Notes: generated from the sequence alone by a model not told the origin. DNA of 64,000 nucleotides from Caproicibacter sp047833665 (GCA_047833665.1 CP181261.1:2232001-2296000), one strand, 5' to 3'; shown: positions 16,040 through 25,444, counted from the stretch's first letter. Program-made: numbers and translations.

Positions 16040-17233
16040 ATGAATGCTTTAAACAAAAAAACCGTAGAGGATATTGAGGTTAAGGGCAAGCGGGTGCTGG
16101 TTCGCTGTGACTTCAATGTCCCGTTTGATGCGCAGGGAAATATCTCCGACCCCAAGCGAATCAACGAAGCAATGAAGACCATTCGCTATTTAAGGGATCA
16201 TGGTGCTAAAGTGATTCTCTGCTCCCACTTAGGCCGCCCGAAAGGCGAATTTAACCCGAAGTTTTCTTTAGCTCCGGTTGCGGCATATTTGTCCGAGAAA
16301 CTTGGCACTGAAGTGAAGATGGCCAAAGATGTCATCGGTGAAAGCGCAAAAAGCATTGCGGCCGAGCTGAAAGACGGAGAAGTGGAACTTCTGGAAAACG
16401 TGCGTTTCCATAAGGAAGAAGAAAAGAACGACCCCGCCTTTGCAAAAGAGCTTGCTTCCATGGCTGAAATTTATGTCAACGACGCCTTCGGAACCGCACA
16501 CCGTGCGCACGCTTCCACCGCCGGCGTTGCAGATTATCTTCCGGCTGTATGCGGATATCTGATTCAGAAGGAAATCACCATTATGGGCGGCGCTCTTGCA
16601 AATCCGAAGCGCCCGTTTGTGGCAATCTTAGGCGGTGCAAAAGTTTCGGATAAAATCGGCGTAATCACAAACCTGCTCGACAAAGTGGATACTTTAATCG
16701 TCGGCGGCGGCATGGCTTACACGTTCACAAAGGCGCTCGGCTATTCCATCGGTTCTTCCCTGTGCGAGGAAGACAAGATCTCTCTCGCATCCGATTTGAT
16801 GACAAAAGCAAAGGCAAAGAATGTAAAATTCCTGCTGCCTGTGGACAATGTGATTGCCGACAAATATGACAAAGACGCAAATTACAAGACTGTGGATTCC
16901 GACACAATCCCGGACGGCTGGATGGGGCTTGATATCGGCGAAAAAACCCGCAAGCTGTTTGCAGAAGCCATTCAAGGTGCGGGAACTGTTGTCTGGAACG
17001 GTCCAATGGGCGTAAGTGAATGGGAACATTTTGCAGGCGGTACCATAGCGGTGGCCAAAGCGGTAGCGGACAGCGGAGCTATTTCCATCATTGGCGGCGG
17101 TGATTCTGCGGCGGCTGTTGAAAAACTTGGCTTTGCAGAAAAAATGACTCACATTTCTACCGGCGGCGGCGCGTCCCTGGAATTTCTAGAGGGCAAGGAA
17201 CTTCCCGGAATCGCCTGTCTGAACGATAAATAA
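16040..17233 (+). CDS. pgk: Phosphoglycerate kinase
   Basis: 397 residues, normal length. Cytosolic enzyme making ATP from 1,3-bisphosphoglycerate in glycolysis. Motifs: RVLVRCDFNVPFD near the N-terminus, ILCSHLGRPKGE, LLENVRFHKEEE, the GGAKVSDKIGVI loop, VWNGPMGVSEWEHFAGGT and the C-terminal IIGGGDSAAAVEKLG and HISTGGGASLEFLEGK. Start ATG preceded by AGGAGAGG. First of three consecutive glycolytic genes pgk-tpiA-gpmI on the plus strand. Confidence 0.97.
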   Translation: MNALNKKTVEDIEVKGKRVLVRCDFNVPFDAQGNISDPKRINEAMKTIRYLRDHGAKVILCSHLGRPKGEFNPKFSLAPVAAYLSEKLGTEVKMAKDVIGESAKSIAAELKDGEVELLENVRFHKEEEKNDPAFAKELASMAEIYVNDAFGTAHRAHASTAGVADYLPAVCGYLIQKEITIMGGALANPKRPFVAILGGAKVSDKIGVITNLLDKVDTLIVGGGMAYTFTKALGYSIGSSLCEEDKISLASDLMTKAKAKNVKFLLPVDNVIADKYDKDANYKTVDSDTIPDGWMGLDIGEKTRKLFAEAIQGAGTVVWNGPMGVSEWEHFAGGTIAVAKAVADSGAISIIGGGDSAAAVEKLGFAEKMTHISTGGGASLEFLEGKELPGIACLNDK

Positions 17234-17240
17234 TTCAGAG

Positions 17241-17266
17241 GGGGCGGCTAAACCGCTCCTTCTTTT
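17241..17266 (+). terminator. Possible weak terminator or attenuator between pgk and tpiA
   Basis: GGGGCGG (17241-17247) pairs with CCGCTCC (17253-17259), followed by TTCTTTT. The stem is short and includes a G-U pair; it might give partial read-through and lower tpiA output. Confidence 0.4.
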
Positions 17267-17319
17267 CAGATTTTTGATAATAAGAATATGTCCAATATTG
17301 ATAACAGGAGGTTGCCGTA

Positions 17320-18087
17320 ATGAATAAGAAACTCAGAAAAGCCGTAATAGCTGGTAACTGGAAAATGAATAAAACTCCGGAAGAAGCAAAAGAATTGGTA
17401 AAAGCCATTCTTCCCCATGCGCAGAACGCAGGGTGCGAAGTAATCGTCTGCGTACCGTTCGTGGATCTGTTCCCTGCCTTGGAAGCCGCAAAAGATTCCT
17501 GCGTAAAAGTTGGTGCGCAGAACTGCCATTGGGCGCCCTCCGGTGCATTTACGGGAGAGATTTCCGCACCGATGCTTGCCTCCATGGGTGTTCAATATGT
17601 CATCATCGGTCACAGCGAACGCCGTACCTATTTCGGTGAAACCGATAAAACCGTCAACCAGCGAATTCGTGCTGCATTGGACAATGGTCTAAATGTCATT
17701 CTCTGCGTCGGTGAATCATTGGAACAGCGTGAACAAGGCATTACATCTGAGCTTGTCGCCATGCAAACAAAAATTGCGCTCGGCGGTGTTTCCCGCGAAG
17801 AATTGAAACGGATCATTATTGCGTATGAGCCGATTTGGGCCATCGGAACAGGAAAAACAGCAACCGCAGAGCAGGCTAATGAGGTCTGCGCCACCATTCG
17901 CGCGGTGGTAGCTTCCCTATATGATTCCACAGCTGCCGATGCCATGACGATCCAATACGGCGGCTCTATGAAACCAAACAATGCCGCAGAACTTTTGGCA
18001 CAGCCGGATGTAGACGGCGGTCTAATCGGCGGAGCCTCTTTAAAACCGGATGACTTTGCACAAATTATTAAAGCGGCCAGTAAATAG
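17320..18087 (+). CDS. tpiA: Triosephosphate isomerase
   Basis: 255 residues, normal length. Interconverts dihydroxyacetone phosphate and glyceraldehyde 3-phosphate. Motifs: GNWKMNKT with the catalytic Lys, IIGHSERR with the catalytic His, AYEPIWAIGTGKTAT with the catalytic Glu and flexible loop, and the phosphate-binding IQYGGSMKP and GGLIGGASL. GGAGGTTGCCGTA precedes the ATG. Located between pgk (86-base gap) and gpmI (18-base gap), so cotranscribed at least with gpmI. Confidence 0.97.
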   Translation: MNKKLRKAVIAGNWKMNKTPEEAKELVKAILPHAQNAGCEVIVCVPFVDLFPALEAAKDSCVKVGAQNCHWAPSGAFTGEISAPMLASMGVQYVIIGHSERRTYFGETDKTVNQRIRAALDNGLNVILCVGESLEQREQGITSELVAMQTKIALGGVSREELKRIIIAYEPIWAIGTGKTATAEQANEVCATIRAVVASLYDSTAADAMTIQYGGSMKPNNAAELLAQPDVDGGLIGGASLKPDDFAQIIKAASK

Positions 18088-18105
18088 ACTAGAAGGAGTA
18101 CTTGC

Positions 18106-19617
18106 ATGAAAAAACCACTAGTTCTCACGATATTGGACGGATTCGGCATTGGCCCGCAGAAAGGGAATGCCGTTAAAGCAGCATCAACACCAAATCTTGA
18201 TCGTCTTTTTTCCGAAAATCCTCTCACGCAAATTGGCGCCTCCGGAATGGATGTCGGCCTGCCCGATGGTCAGATGGGAAATTCCGAAGTTGGGCATACC
18301 AATATCGGCGCCGGGCGTATTGTGTACCAAGAACTAACACGTATTACCAAGTCGATACAGGACGGTGACTTTTTCCAAAATCCAGCCCTGCTCGGCGCGG
18401 TTGATGCCGCCGCGTCGTCCAACCATGCACTTCACATAATGGGACTTTTGTCCGACGGCGGCGTGCATAGCCATAACAGCCATCTTTATGCTTTGCTAAA
18501 ACTTGCAAAACAACGCGGCTGCAAAAAAGTTTATGTTCACGCTTTTCTGGATGGACGCGACGTGCCGCCCACTTCCGGTAAAGACTTTATTGTCGATTGT
18601 CAGAAGCAAATGCAAAAAATAGGCATCGGCAAAATTGCAACCGTGATGGGCCGTTATTATGCAATGGACCGCGACCGCAGATGGGAACGCGTGGAAAAAG
18701 CCTATAACGCGATGGTTCTGGGGCAAGGCGTTGAAAACAGCGACCCCGTCGCAGCAGTTGAAGCATCCTACAAAAACGATGTAACGGATGAATTTGTTGT
18801 TCCCGTTGTCTGCGACTCTGAGGGCTGTGTAAACGCCGATGATTCTGTGATTTTCTATAATTTCCGTCCGGATCGCGCACGCCAAATCACCCGTGTTTTT
18901 GTCGATCCGAATTTTGACGGTTTTAATCGATCAAAAGGTTTTCTCCCCCTTCACTTTGTCTGCATGACGCAATATGACGCCACACTGCCAAATGTTGACA
19001 TTGCATTTCGGCCGCAGAAGCTGAAAAATACGCTTGCAGAGGTCATTTCTCAAAACGGCATGACACAACTGCGCATCGCGGAAACGGAAAAATATGCCCA
19101 TGTCACCTTTTTCTTTAACGGCGGCGTGGAAACCGTTTATCCGGGCGAAGATCGCGTTTTGATCAATTCGCCGAAAGTTGCAACCTATGACCTCAAACCT
19201 GAAATGAGTGCTTATGAAGTAACAGACGCACTCGTGGAGCGTATCCGCAGCGGCAAATACGATGTCATTATTCTAAATTTTGCAAACTGCGATATGGTCG
19301 GCCATACCGGAGTTTTTGACGCGGCAAAAGCCGCCGTGGAGGCTGTTGATACCTGTGTGGGTCGAGTCGTGGACACAGTTAACGAGATGGGTGGAGTCAC
19401 ACTGATTACAGCGGATCACGGAAACGCTGAGCAGATGGAAGAGCCGGACGGTTCACCGTTTACCGCTCACACTACAAACCCCGTTCCATTCTGTGTAGTA
19501 GGATATCCCTGCAAACTGCGTTCCGGCGGTCGTTTGGCAGATATTGCTCCTACCATGCTGAAAATTCTTGGTCTTCCTCAGCCGTCGGAAATGACAGGCG
19601 AGAGCATTATAGAATAA
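18106..19617 (+). CDS. gpmI: 2,3-bisphosphoglycerate-independent phosphoglycerate mutase
   Basis: 503 residues, normal length. Mn2+-dependent interconversion of 3- and 2-phosphoglycerate. Motifs: LTILDGFGIG (first metal site), QMGNSEVGHTNIGAGR with the phosphorylated Ser, HAFLDGRDVPP, NFRPDRARQITR, HVTFFFNGG and the final metal motifs NCDMVGHTG and TADHGNAEQM. AGAAGGAG lies before the ATG. Enolase, the usual next step, is not adjacent. Confidence 0.97.
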   Translation: MKKPLVLTILDGFGIGPQKGNAVKAASTPNLDRLFSENPLTQIGASGMDVGLPDGQMGNSEVGHTNIGAGRIVYQELTRITKSIQDGDFFQNPALLGAVDAAASSNHALHIMGLLSDGGVHSHNSHLYALLKLAKQRGCKKVYVHAFLDGRDVPPTSGKDFIVDCQKQMQKIGIGKIATVMGRYYAMDRDRRWERVEKAYNAMVLGQGVENSDPVAAVEASYKNDVTDEFVVPVVCDSEGCVNADDSVIFYNFRPDRARQITRVFVDPNFDGFNRSKGFLPLHFVCMTQYDATLPNVDIAFRPQKLKNTLAEVISQNGMTQLRIAETEKYAHVTFFFNGGVETVYPGEDRVLINSPKVATYDLKPEMSAYEVTDALVERIRSGKYDVIILNFANCDMVGHTGVFDAAKAAVEAVDTCVGRVVDTVNEMGGVTLITADHGNAEQMEEPDGSPFTAHTTNPVPFCVVGYPCKLRSGGRLADIAPTMLKILGLPQPSEMTGESIIE

Positions 19618-19641
19618 ATATGCAAAATATGCAAAACATTC

Positions 19642-19682
19642 GGGATGCAAGCCGCAGCGGTCTGCATCCCTTTTCCTTTTTC
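19642..19682 (+). terminator. Terminator of the pgk-tpiA-gpmI run
   Basis: GGGATGCA (19642-19649) pairs with TGCATCCC (19663-19670), followed by TTTTCCTTTTTCC. Located 25 bases after the gpmI stop. Confidence 0.8.
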
Positions 19683-19759
19683 CTCTATGGTAACACTGGC
19701 GTTCTTTTGTGCTTTTAACCGTTTTCCAGTTAATTTTCCTCGGTTTCTTTCTCATTGTA

Positions 19760-19787
19760 TTGACTGAGAAGAATTTTTATATATAAT
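19760..19787 (+). promoter_or_regulatory. Promoter of the P-II-like gene
   Basis: TTGACT (19760-19765), 16-base spacer, TATAAT (19782-19787), then AGGGGG before the ATG at 19836. Confidence 0.65.
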
Positions 19788-19835
19788 CATACCAAACAAA
19801 ACCCGTTGAAATTTCATAAGACAGGGGGATAAAAA

Positions 19836-20174
19836 ATGAAAAAAATTGAAATGATTATTCGACCGGAAAAGCTGGAAGCGGTAAAGGATGTTTTAAATCA
19901 ATGCTGTATTTACGGCATGACAGTCACAATGGTCTCCGGATGCGGTAATCAAAAAGGCTTAAGAGAAGTATACCGCGGAACTGTTTTTAATCTCAATTTG
20001 CTGCCAAAGGTAAAAGTAGAGACCGTAGTGCATGATGAAATCGTATCCGATCTGATTTCAAAAGTTCGTGAAGCTGTGAAAACTGGAGAAATTGGAGATG
20101 GAAAAATCTTTGTGTACAATGTAGAGCAGGCCGTCCGTATCCGTACAGGAGAAACCGGAGACAAAGCGATTTAA
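19836..20174 (+). CDS. P-II family nitrogen regulatory protein, atypical T-loop
   Basis: 112 residues, standard P-II length. Such trimers sense ATP/ADP and 2-oxoglutarate and bind targets through a flexible T-loop. Visible signatures: MKKIEMIIRPEKLEAVKDVL, GCGNQKG with the ligand-binding Gln39, LLPKVKVE, and the C-terminal signature GEIGDGKIFVYNVEQAVRIRTGE. The T-loop is unusual: position 51, normally the uridylylated Tyr, is Phe, and the surrounding RGTVFNLNLL differs from the usual RGAEY-VDFL, so covalent control of the usual kind is not possible. No amtB or glnA neighbour. It has its own promoter and terminator. Confidence 0.9.
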   Translation: MKKIEMIIRPEKLEAVKDVLNQCCIYGMTVTMVSGCGNQKGLREVYRGTVFNLNLLPKVKVETVVHDEIVSDLISKVREAVKTGEIGDGKIFVYNVEQAVRIRTGETGDKAI

Positions 20175-20193
20175 AGAGTTAAAAACAGTCCAT

Positions 20194-20232
20194 GCCCGAA
20201 AAAGCGTTAGCCCCGCTTTTTCGGGCCTTTTT
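20194..20232 (+). terminator. Strong terminator of the P-II-like gene
   Basis: GCCCGAAAAAGCG (20194-20206) and CGCTTTTTCGGGC (20214-20226) form a perfect 13-bp stem followed by CTTTTT. Confidence 0.9.
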
Positions 20233-20306
20233 GTATGCTAAATCACTTTGCAGCACCAAAAACGTCTAAAAAGTTCTTTCATTTTCTCCTAAAATAATGT
20301 TGTATC

Positions 20307-21790
20307 GATAAGGGGGTGCAGACAAAAAGTTGGACTGAATACACTCAGGAAGGAGATAGAGGATGTATTCAGAGGAACAATATCGAAAAGCCCTGGAGGT
20401 TTATGAAGAAACGAAATCGGTAACAAAAACAATAACGATTTTGGGATATCCGGCACGCAGGCAAACGCTATACAATTTTGGATATCAAACGCTATCGATC
20501 AAAAACGAATGTTGCCGGAAGACCGATGCACCTTTTGTGGATATAATACACCGGAGCACCCTCGCCATCCACCTATAGAATTAAAGCTTGAGATTTTACA
20601 CCGTTGCTTTGAGCTGGGAGAAGATGTACAATTAGTATCAAATGAAGTGGGATATAGCACAGCAAGTATATATAACTGGCGGCGCAAATATATCCAGAAA
20701 GGTGCTGCGGCATTAATGAATGCATCCAATGAGCGAGCCAGAGGGAAACTGACGGAAGGAAAAGCTGCATCTTCAGAGGAACTTGATGAACTGAAAGCAA
20801 AAATCCAAGATATGCAGTTAGAAATTGACATTCTGAAAAAAACAATTGATGTGCTAAAAAAAGACCCCGGCGTCAACAAGAGTCCCTTGAACAACAGGGA
20901 GAAGGCAGTAATTGTTGATGCCTTAAAAGAGAAGTATCCACTGCCTGTATTGATAAAAAAACTCAAACTGGCAAAGAGCAGCTATTACTATCAAAAGAAA
21001 CGTGTCAGTTTTGCAAAGAAGCATAAAGATGATTATCAAGCTGTTGCGACCATATTCCACAACAATAAGGAAAGATATGGATATCGTAGAATTAAAATAG
21101 TATTGAACCGAGAGGGCTATACCCTATCCGAAAAGGTGATACGTCAAATTATGCGTGAAAATGGCTTGGTTGTGAAAGGCAGAAAAGAGAGGAAATACTG
21201 CTCTTACAAAGGAGAAATTAGCCCTGAAGTACCCAATGTGATTCGAAGAAATTTCAGAGCTGACAAGCCAAATCAGAAGTGGTTGACTGATGTGACGGAG
21301 TTCTCAATTCCAGCAGGAAAAGTATATTTGTCTCCTATTATTGACTGCTATGATGGTATGCCGGTAGCATGGAACATTAGCTGTAAACCAGACGCACAAT
21401 TGGTAAACCGTATGCTGGATCGTGCAATTAGTGCACTTCCTCAAGATGCGCATCCGATTATTCATTCAGATCGAGGCTGTCACTATCGATGGCCGGGCTG
21501 GATAGATCGAACCCGTAAGGCAGGATTGATCAGATCAATGTCTTAAAAAGGGTGTTCACCGGACAATTCAGCCTGTGAAGGTTTTTTTGGAAGAATGAAG
21601 AATGAGATGTTCTACGGCCGTTCTTGGCAAGGTATCACAGTAGAAGATTTTATGCAGCAAATTGAAGCTTACATGGTATGGTATCGGGATACGAGAATCA
21701 AAATATCTCTTGGAGGATTGAGTCCAGCAGAATATAGAATCAAAATGGGATTAGCCATATAGTCCAATAAAATGTCCGCAGGCCCCGGCC
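20307..21790 (+). mobile_element. Degenerate IS3-family insertion sequence
   Basis: Imperfect inverted repeats of 30 bases (18 matches) at 20307-20336 and 21761-21790; both end in TTGGACT on the inner side and share TGC and GACA. The 8-mer GTTGTATC lies directly outside on both sides (20299-20306 and 21791-21798) and may be the target duplication. The transposase within carries a frameshift and a nonsense codon, so the copy is probably dead. The exact ends are my inference. Confidence 0.65.
20363..21762 (+). pseudogene. IS3-family transposase, frameshifted and with a premature stop
   Basis: Reconstructed single reading of about 466 residues. Two N-terminal helix-turn-helix segments (YEETKSVTKTITILGYPARR and EVGYSTASIYNWRRKY), a coiled coil (ELDELKAKIQDMQLEIDILK), HTH_21 (RYGYRRIKIVLNREGY) and an rve DDE core (WLTDVTEF, IIHSDRGCHY, ACEGFFGRMKNE). 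Lesion 1: near 20475-20480 the frame changes; removing two T residues from AATTTTGG restores LYNWISNAIDQKRM and joins the two frames. Lesion 2: TAA at 21544-21546 replaces what is a Lys codon in SMSKKGCS; the same frame then runs 71 codons to TAG at 21762. Confidence 0.85.
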
Positions 21791-21816
21791 GTTGTATCTG
21801 ACCGCTGTCCCAATAA

Positions 21817-21845
21817 TTGAATTAGAATAAAAAAAATGATAGAAT
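21817..21845 (+). promoter_or_regulatory. Promoter of the peptide-binding lipoprotein gene
   Basis: TTGAAT (21817-21822), 17-base spacer, TAGAAT (21840-21845), 33 bases before the chosen start. Confidence 0.5.
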
Positions 21846-21877
21846 ATCGGTATTCCAACTGCCGGGAGGAATATTCA

Positions 21878-23494
21878 TTGAAGTTTAGGAAAATTATTTC
21901 CGTTTCCATTTTACTTACCGTTTTTTTGCTTGCTCTGGCAGGCTGTTCAGACAACCGACCTTCCATTGCCGACAAAACAATCGTGTACGGCCTAGCAAAT
22001 GACCCAAGAACCCTTGATCCACAAATGGCTTCTGATTCCGCATCCATCACAGCAATTGAAGCACTGTTTGAAGGGTTAACTCGATTAGACACAAACGGAG
22101 ATGCAACCCCCGGCGTCGCAGAGCGATGGGAAAGCAATGCGGACAGCACTGAATTTACTTTTTACCTGCGTCAAGATGCAAAGTGGAGCGATGAAACCCC
22201 AGTAACTGCTGATGACTTTATTTTTGCATTTCGCCGAGCTGTTTCTCCCCAAACCAACTCACCTATGAGCACGCAGATGTTCTGCATAAAAAATGCGCGG
22301 CAGATTAATGCCGGGCAATTACCGCTGGAACAGCTTGGGGTCACCGCAGTGGATGAACATACACTGAAAATAGATCTCGAATATTCCTATCCGGATTTTC
22401 CAACACTCACGGCAAATGCAGCTTTTATGCCATGCAATCAGGAATTTTTTGAGTCAACTGCCGGCCGCTATGGTCTGGAGTCCTCCTATGTGCTTGGAAA
22501 CGGCCCATTTAAAATTGACGGAAAATACGGATGGGCACATGACCAATATCTGAATCTGATACGTTCTTCCACGTATTCCGGTGCCAGTGAGCCACTCCCA
22601 TCAAATATCAAGTTTCTAATAGACGGTGATGAAATCGACCTGAGTGACCCCATTGCAGCACTAAAAAACGAAGAGGTGGACGCCGTCCCTATTTCCTCCT
22701 CTCAAGTCGAAGAAGCAAAAGCTTTGGGATGCACCATTGTTTCCTTTCAGGACAGCACTTGGGGGCTTGCCTTCAACACTTCAGCTGGCCTCATGAAAAA
22801 TGTGAACATCCGCAAAGCATTTGTGCAGGCATTTGACCGCAGCAACGTTCTTTCGCACAAACCGAATGACACCACAGAAGCAGACGCCATTTTGTTGCCG
22901 GACACTACATTTCTGGGAAAAAATTACCGGAAGCTTGCGGGCAATCCTTCCCTTCTTTCCCACGATTCAAACGCTGCACAGACCCTCAAAATCGGTTTGT
23001 CCGAGCTCGGCCTGTCAGACATAGAGTCCATCAGTGTCCTGTGCCCGGATGATGAAAATATTAAGCTAATGCTCAACGAAATGATTATTGCTTGGAATTC
23101 GCAATTTAACCATTATTTTAATATGCAGGCGATGGACGAAAGCACTCTGCAATCCCGAGTCAAATCAGGCAACTATCAAATGGCGCTTTTTCCCATCACT
23201 CCGGACAGCGACGGCCCTCTTCCCGTTTTGTCCTTGTTCCGCAGCGACGCTAACGGAAACTTTACTGGATACAGCAATGCTCAATACGATTCCCTGCTTG
23301 ACAAAGCGGAAAACACCGGAGGCACCGAAGCCGCCTCTCATTACGCCGCAGCGGAAAATTACCTAAGTCAACAGGCGGTCTTTTATCCCCTGTATTACAG
23401 CAAGCGCTATTATGCTATGGCTAAAGGTGTTTCCGGCATCGTGTTTCACCCGTATCAGGGCGGTGTAGATTTCATCGGCGCTGGCAAGGAATAA
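21878..23494 (+). CDS. Oligopeptide/nickel-type ABC transporter substrate-binding lipoprotein (SBP_bac_5)
   Basis: 538 residues. Lipoprotein that captures peptides (or a related solute) outside the membrane for an Opp/Dpp-type importer. Start is TTG at 21878 with GGGAGG eight bases upstream; this gives KFRKIISVSILLTVFLLALAGC, a clean signal peptide with lipobox and Cys at ~22. The mature part has ANDPRTLDPQMASDSAS, FEGLTRLDTNG, VAERWESNADSTEFTFYLRQDAKWSD and VLGNGPFKID, all typical of the family, and a C-terminal FYPLYYSKRYYAMAKGV segment. No permease or ATPase gene is adjacent, so it must use a transporter encoded elsewhere or act as an orphan sensor. Confidence 0.93.
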   Translation: MKFRKIISVSILLTVFLLALAGCSDNRPSIADKTIVYGLANDPRTLDPQMASDSASITAIEALFEGLTRLDTNGDATPGVAERWESNADSTEFTFYLRQDAKWSDETPVTADDFIFAFRRAVSPQTNSPMSTQMFCIKNARQINAGQLPLEQLGVTAVDEHTLKIDLEYSYPDFPTLTANAAFMPCNQEFFESTAGRYGLESSYVLGNGPFKIDGKYGWAHDQYLNLIRSSTYSGASEPLPSNIKFLIDGDEIDLSDPIAALKNEEVDAVPISSSQVEEAKALGCTIVSFQDSTWGLAFNTSAGLMKNVNIRKAFVQAFDRSNVLSHKPNDTTEADAILLPDTTFLGKNYRKLAGNPSLLSHDSNAAQTLKIGLSELGLSDIESISVLCPDDENIKLMLNEMIIAWNSQFNHYFNMQAMDESTLQSRVKSGNYQMALFPITPDSDGPLPVLSLFRSDANGNFTGYSNAQYDSLLDKAENTGGTEAASHYAAAENYLSQQAVFYPLYYSKRYYAMAKGVSGIVFHPYQGGVDFIGAGKE

Positions 23495-23564
23495 GAAACA
23501 AAACTCCTCTTTCCCGATACAATGGATTAGAGACAGAATCCGATTGGTGAAAGAAGGAGTTTTT

Positions 23565-24557
23565 ATGTATAACAATTCATATGGACCCGTCGGAACATTG
23601 GAATATATCCGGCGGGTTTGTGGTATTGACGTCTGCAAAAGACGTTTTCAAAAGATAGTGCAAAAACAGGGGGAAAACGCCGCAAAACTGCTCAATGCCG
23701 CTGATTTGCGCTTTCCTACCCTATTTGCATTAAAACCCGAGATTGAAAAAGCTGAGCTGACGCCGAAACTAAACGGAAAAATCCGGACAGCGCTGCAGAT
23801 CTGTGATAAAGTACTGGAAGAAAACAAAACATTGCCGGGCTGTGGAATTCCCTATTCAGATGAAACGGTGCATTCCGCTTTTTTATGGATTTTTCTAACC
23901 GGTGCAAAAGACGATGGGATGAGCAATGACTATGACGAAGTTCTCGATTTATCAGCCTCCGTATTAACACGAAGATACAGAGATAAATCCATACTTCCTG
24001 TGCTGGCTGAACTCATTTTTCGGCGCAACCGAAAGAAAGGATATTTACATGACCTAATCTGGGCATTTTTTCAAGCTCACGATCCCGGCTCGCTGAAATT
24101 GATTGCCCCCTATCTGCGTTCGTCTAATGCACGAGACCGAGAACTGGCCCGCTTGCTGCTGAATCTTCCCGATGTTGGCAAGGATGCGCAAAGCAGAGAA
24201 AATCAATACCGTAATTTCATGCGCTGGTTACGCGAAAATAATGCCTACCTGTATTTTACAGGTGAAAGCCTGCAAAGCTCCAATCAGCCGCAAATTTGCA
24301 GCCTAGATCTTGGAGCGCGCTATCTTTGCAAACAGATTTCTCCGCGTAAACACAAGCCTGTCACACCGCTGAGCAAGCAGGAAGAGGAAGCACTGAGCTG
24401 TTTTGCACAAGCGCAGGATAATGACAAAGCCATCCTTTCCGATTACTCGCGAAAACTTCACACACGCAACCCACACTACTGGAAGCGCTGGATGCGCTTG
24501 CCGGTTTCTGAGCAGCTACGCATCGCAAAAAGCGGAACAAGGGGGCGCCTAATATGA
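23565..24557 (+). CDS. Unknown protein cotranscribed with spore transglutaminase
   Basis: 330 residues, soluble, mainly helical, basic at the C-terminus (HKPVTPLSKQEEEAL, HYWKRWMRLPVSEQL). Two Cys in CGIDVCKRRF near the N-terminus and a HEAT-like helical middle (SILPVLAELIFRRNRKKG, DPGSLKLIAPYLRSSNARDRELARLLL) are visible, but no family is recognised. The ATG at 23565 has AAGGAG five bases before it. Its end overlaps the tgl start by four bases (ATGA), so it is translationally coupled with tgl and probably serves in spore coat assembly; that role is inferred from position only. Confidence 0.75.
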   Translation: MYNNSYGPVGTLEYIRRVCGIDVCKRRFQKIVQKQGENAAKLLNAADLRFPTLFALKPEIEKAELTPKLNGKIRTALQICDKVLEENKTLPGCGIPYSDETVHSAFLWIFLTGAKDDGMSNDYDEVLDLSASVLTRRYRDKSILPVLAELIFRRNRKKGYLHDLIWAFFQAHDPGSLKLIAPYLRSSNARDRELARLLLNLPDVGKDAQSRENQYRNFMRWLRENNAYLYFTGESLQSSNQPQICSLDLGARYLCKQISPRKHKPVTPLSKQEEEALSCFAQAQDNDKAILSDYSRKLHTRNPHYWKRWMRLPVSEQLRIAKSGTRGRLI

Positions 24558-25303
24558 TTTTTATCGCAGGAAATAAAACGACTTCAGAGGAACTTGAAGA
24601 CCTTGCTCAAAACAGTCTAAAACATTCCATTCTCATACAGCTTGCTTCCGCGAATGTAAAAATTGATTACGATTCCAAGGATGAGCTGATGTTTGAACTA
24701 AATCTACGGGATCAAACCGTAAACGCTGCAGAAGAATTAAATCGCAGTGGCATGAACTTCGCTATATTCCGAAAATCGAGATGTAACCCAGCGTTTTGGA
24801 ACCGTACTGCAGAAGGAGGATTTCGACTGAAAAGCGGTGTCAGTCCGAGCAAAGCAATTCGGGATATCTTTGAAAACGGGCATAGATATGGGACAGAATG
24901 CGCAACTGCTATGGTGATTGTATATTATGGCGCGTTACTGGCTGTTCTGGGGCATGAAAAATTTGACCGCATGTTTCCCAAAATTGAATTGATGAACTGG
25001 CATCATCTCGACAGGCGACTGCGAGAAATCGGACTGATAAGAAAATATCCGTTTTACCTTCCGGGCGACCGCCGTTATTTTGCAAACCCGGATGTTGACC
25101 CTCTGACACCGGAGTGGCAGGGAGAAAATGTAATTGACTTAAATGGCAAATTATATTATGGGCACGGAATAGGAATCCAAGACGCAGAAACCATTATTCG
25201 CGCTCTGAATGAAAACCGAATTGAGGATGCGGATGACTCCGCTTATTTAATGGATTCCGCCGGCCGTCCGAATTACAAGAATTTATATCGGATCTCCACG
25301 TAG
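24554..25303 (+). CDS. tgl: Protein-glutamine gamma-glutamyltransferase (spore coat transglutaminase)
   Basis: 249 residues, close to the ~245 of Bacillus subtilis Tgl. Forms Glu-Lys isopeptide crosslinks between spore coat proteins such as GerQ in the mother cell. Aligns by memory with Tgl throughout: KDELMFELNLRDQTVNAA, PSKAIRDIFENG, the catalytic YGTECATAMVIVYYGAL with Cys116, WHHLDRRLREIGL, and the DP-TPEWQGENVIDL and YYGHGIGI blocks. Start overlaps the upstream gene; terminator follows. With spoIID-like upstream in the window it supports a spore-former. Confidence 0.93.
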   Translation: MIFIAGNKTTSEELEDLAQNSLKHSILIQLASANVKIDYDSKDELMFELNLRDQTVNAAEELNRSGMNFAIFRKSRCNPAFWNRTAEGGFRLKSGVSPSKAIRDIFENGHRYGTECATAMVIVYYGALLAVLGHEKFDRMFPKIELMNWHHLDRRLREIGLIRKYPFYLPGDRRYFANPDVDPLTPEWQGENVIDLNGKLYYGHGIGIQDAETIIRALNENRIEDADDSAYLMDSAGRPNYKNLYRIST

Positions 25304-25409
25304 ATTAGTCCGTCCAAAAGATTGGATTGACTCTTGATTGATCCATTTTCTCTAAGGCTGCTGAAATATGCACACAGAGCATAAATACCAAAGCTGAAAA
25401 TTAAATTTT

Positions 25410-25444
25410 GCCCCCGCGCTGTGACACCAGCACGGGGGCATTTT
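25410..25444. terminator. Bidirectional terminator between tgl and the V-ATPase operon
   Basis: GCCCCCGCGCTG and CAGCACGGGGGC pair around a short loop, with TTTT after it on plus and an A/T-rich tract on minus. Serves the convergent tgl and ntpD ends. Confidence 0.8.
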
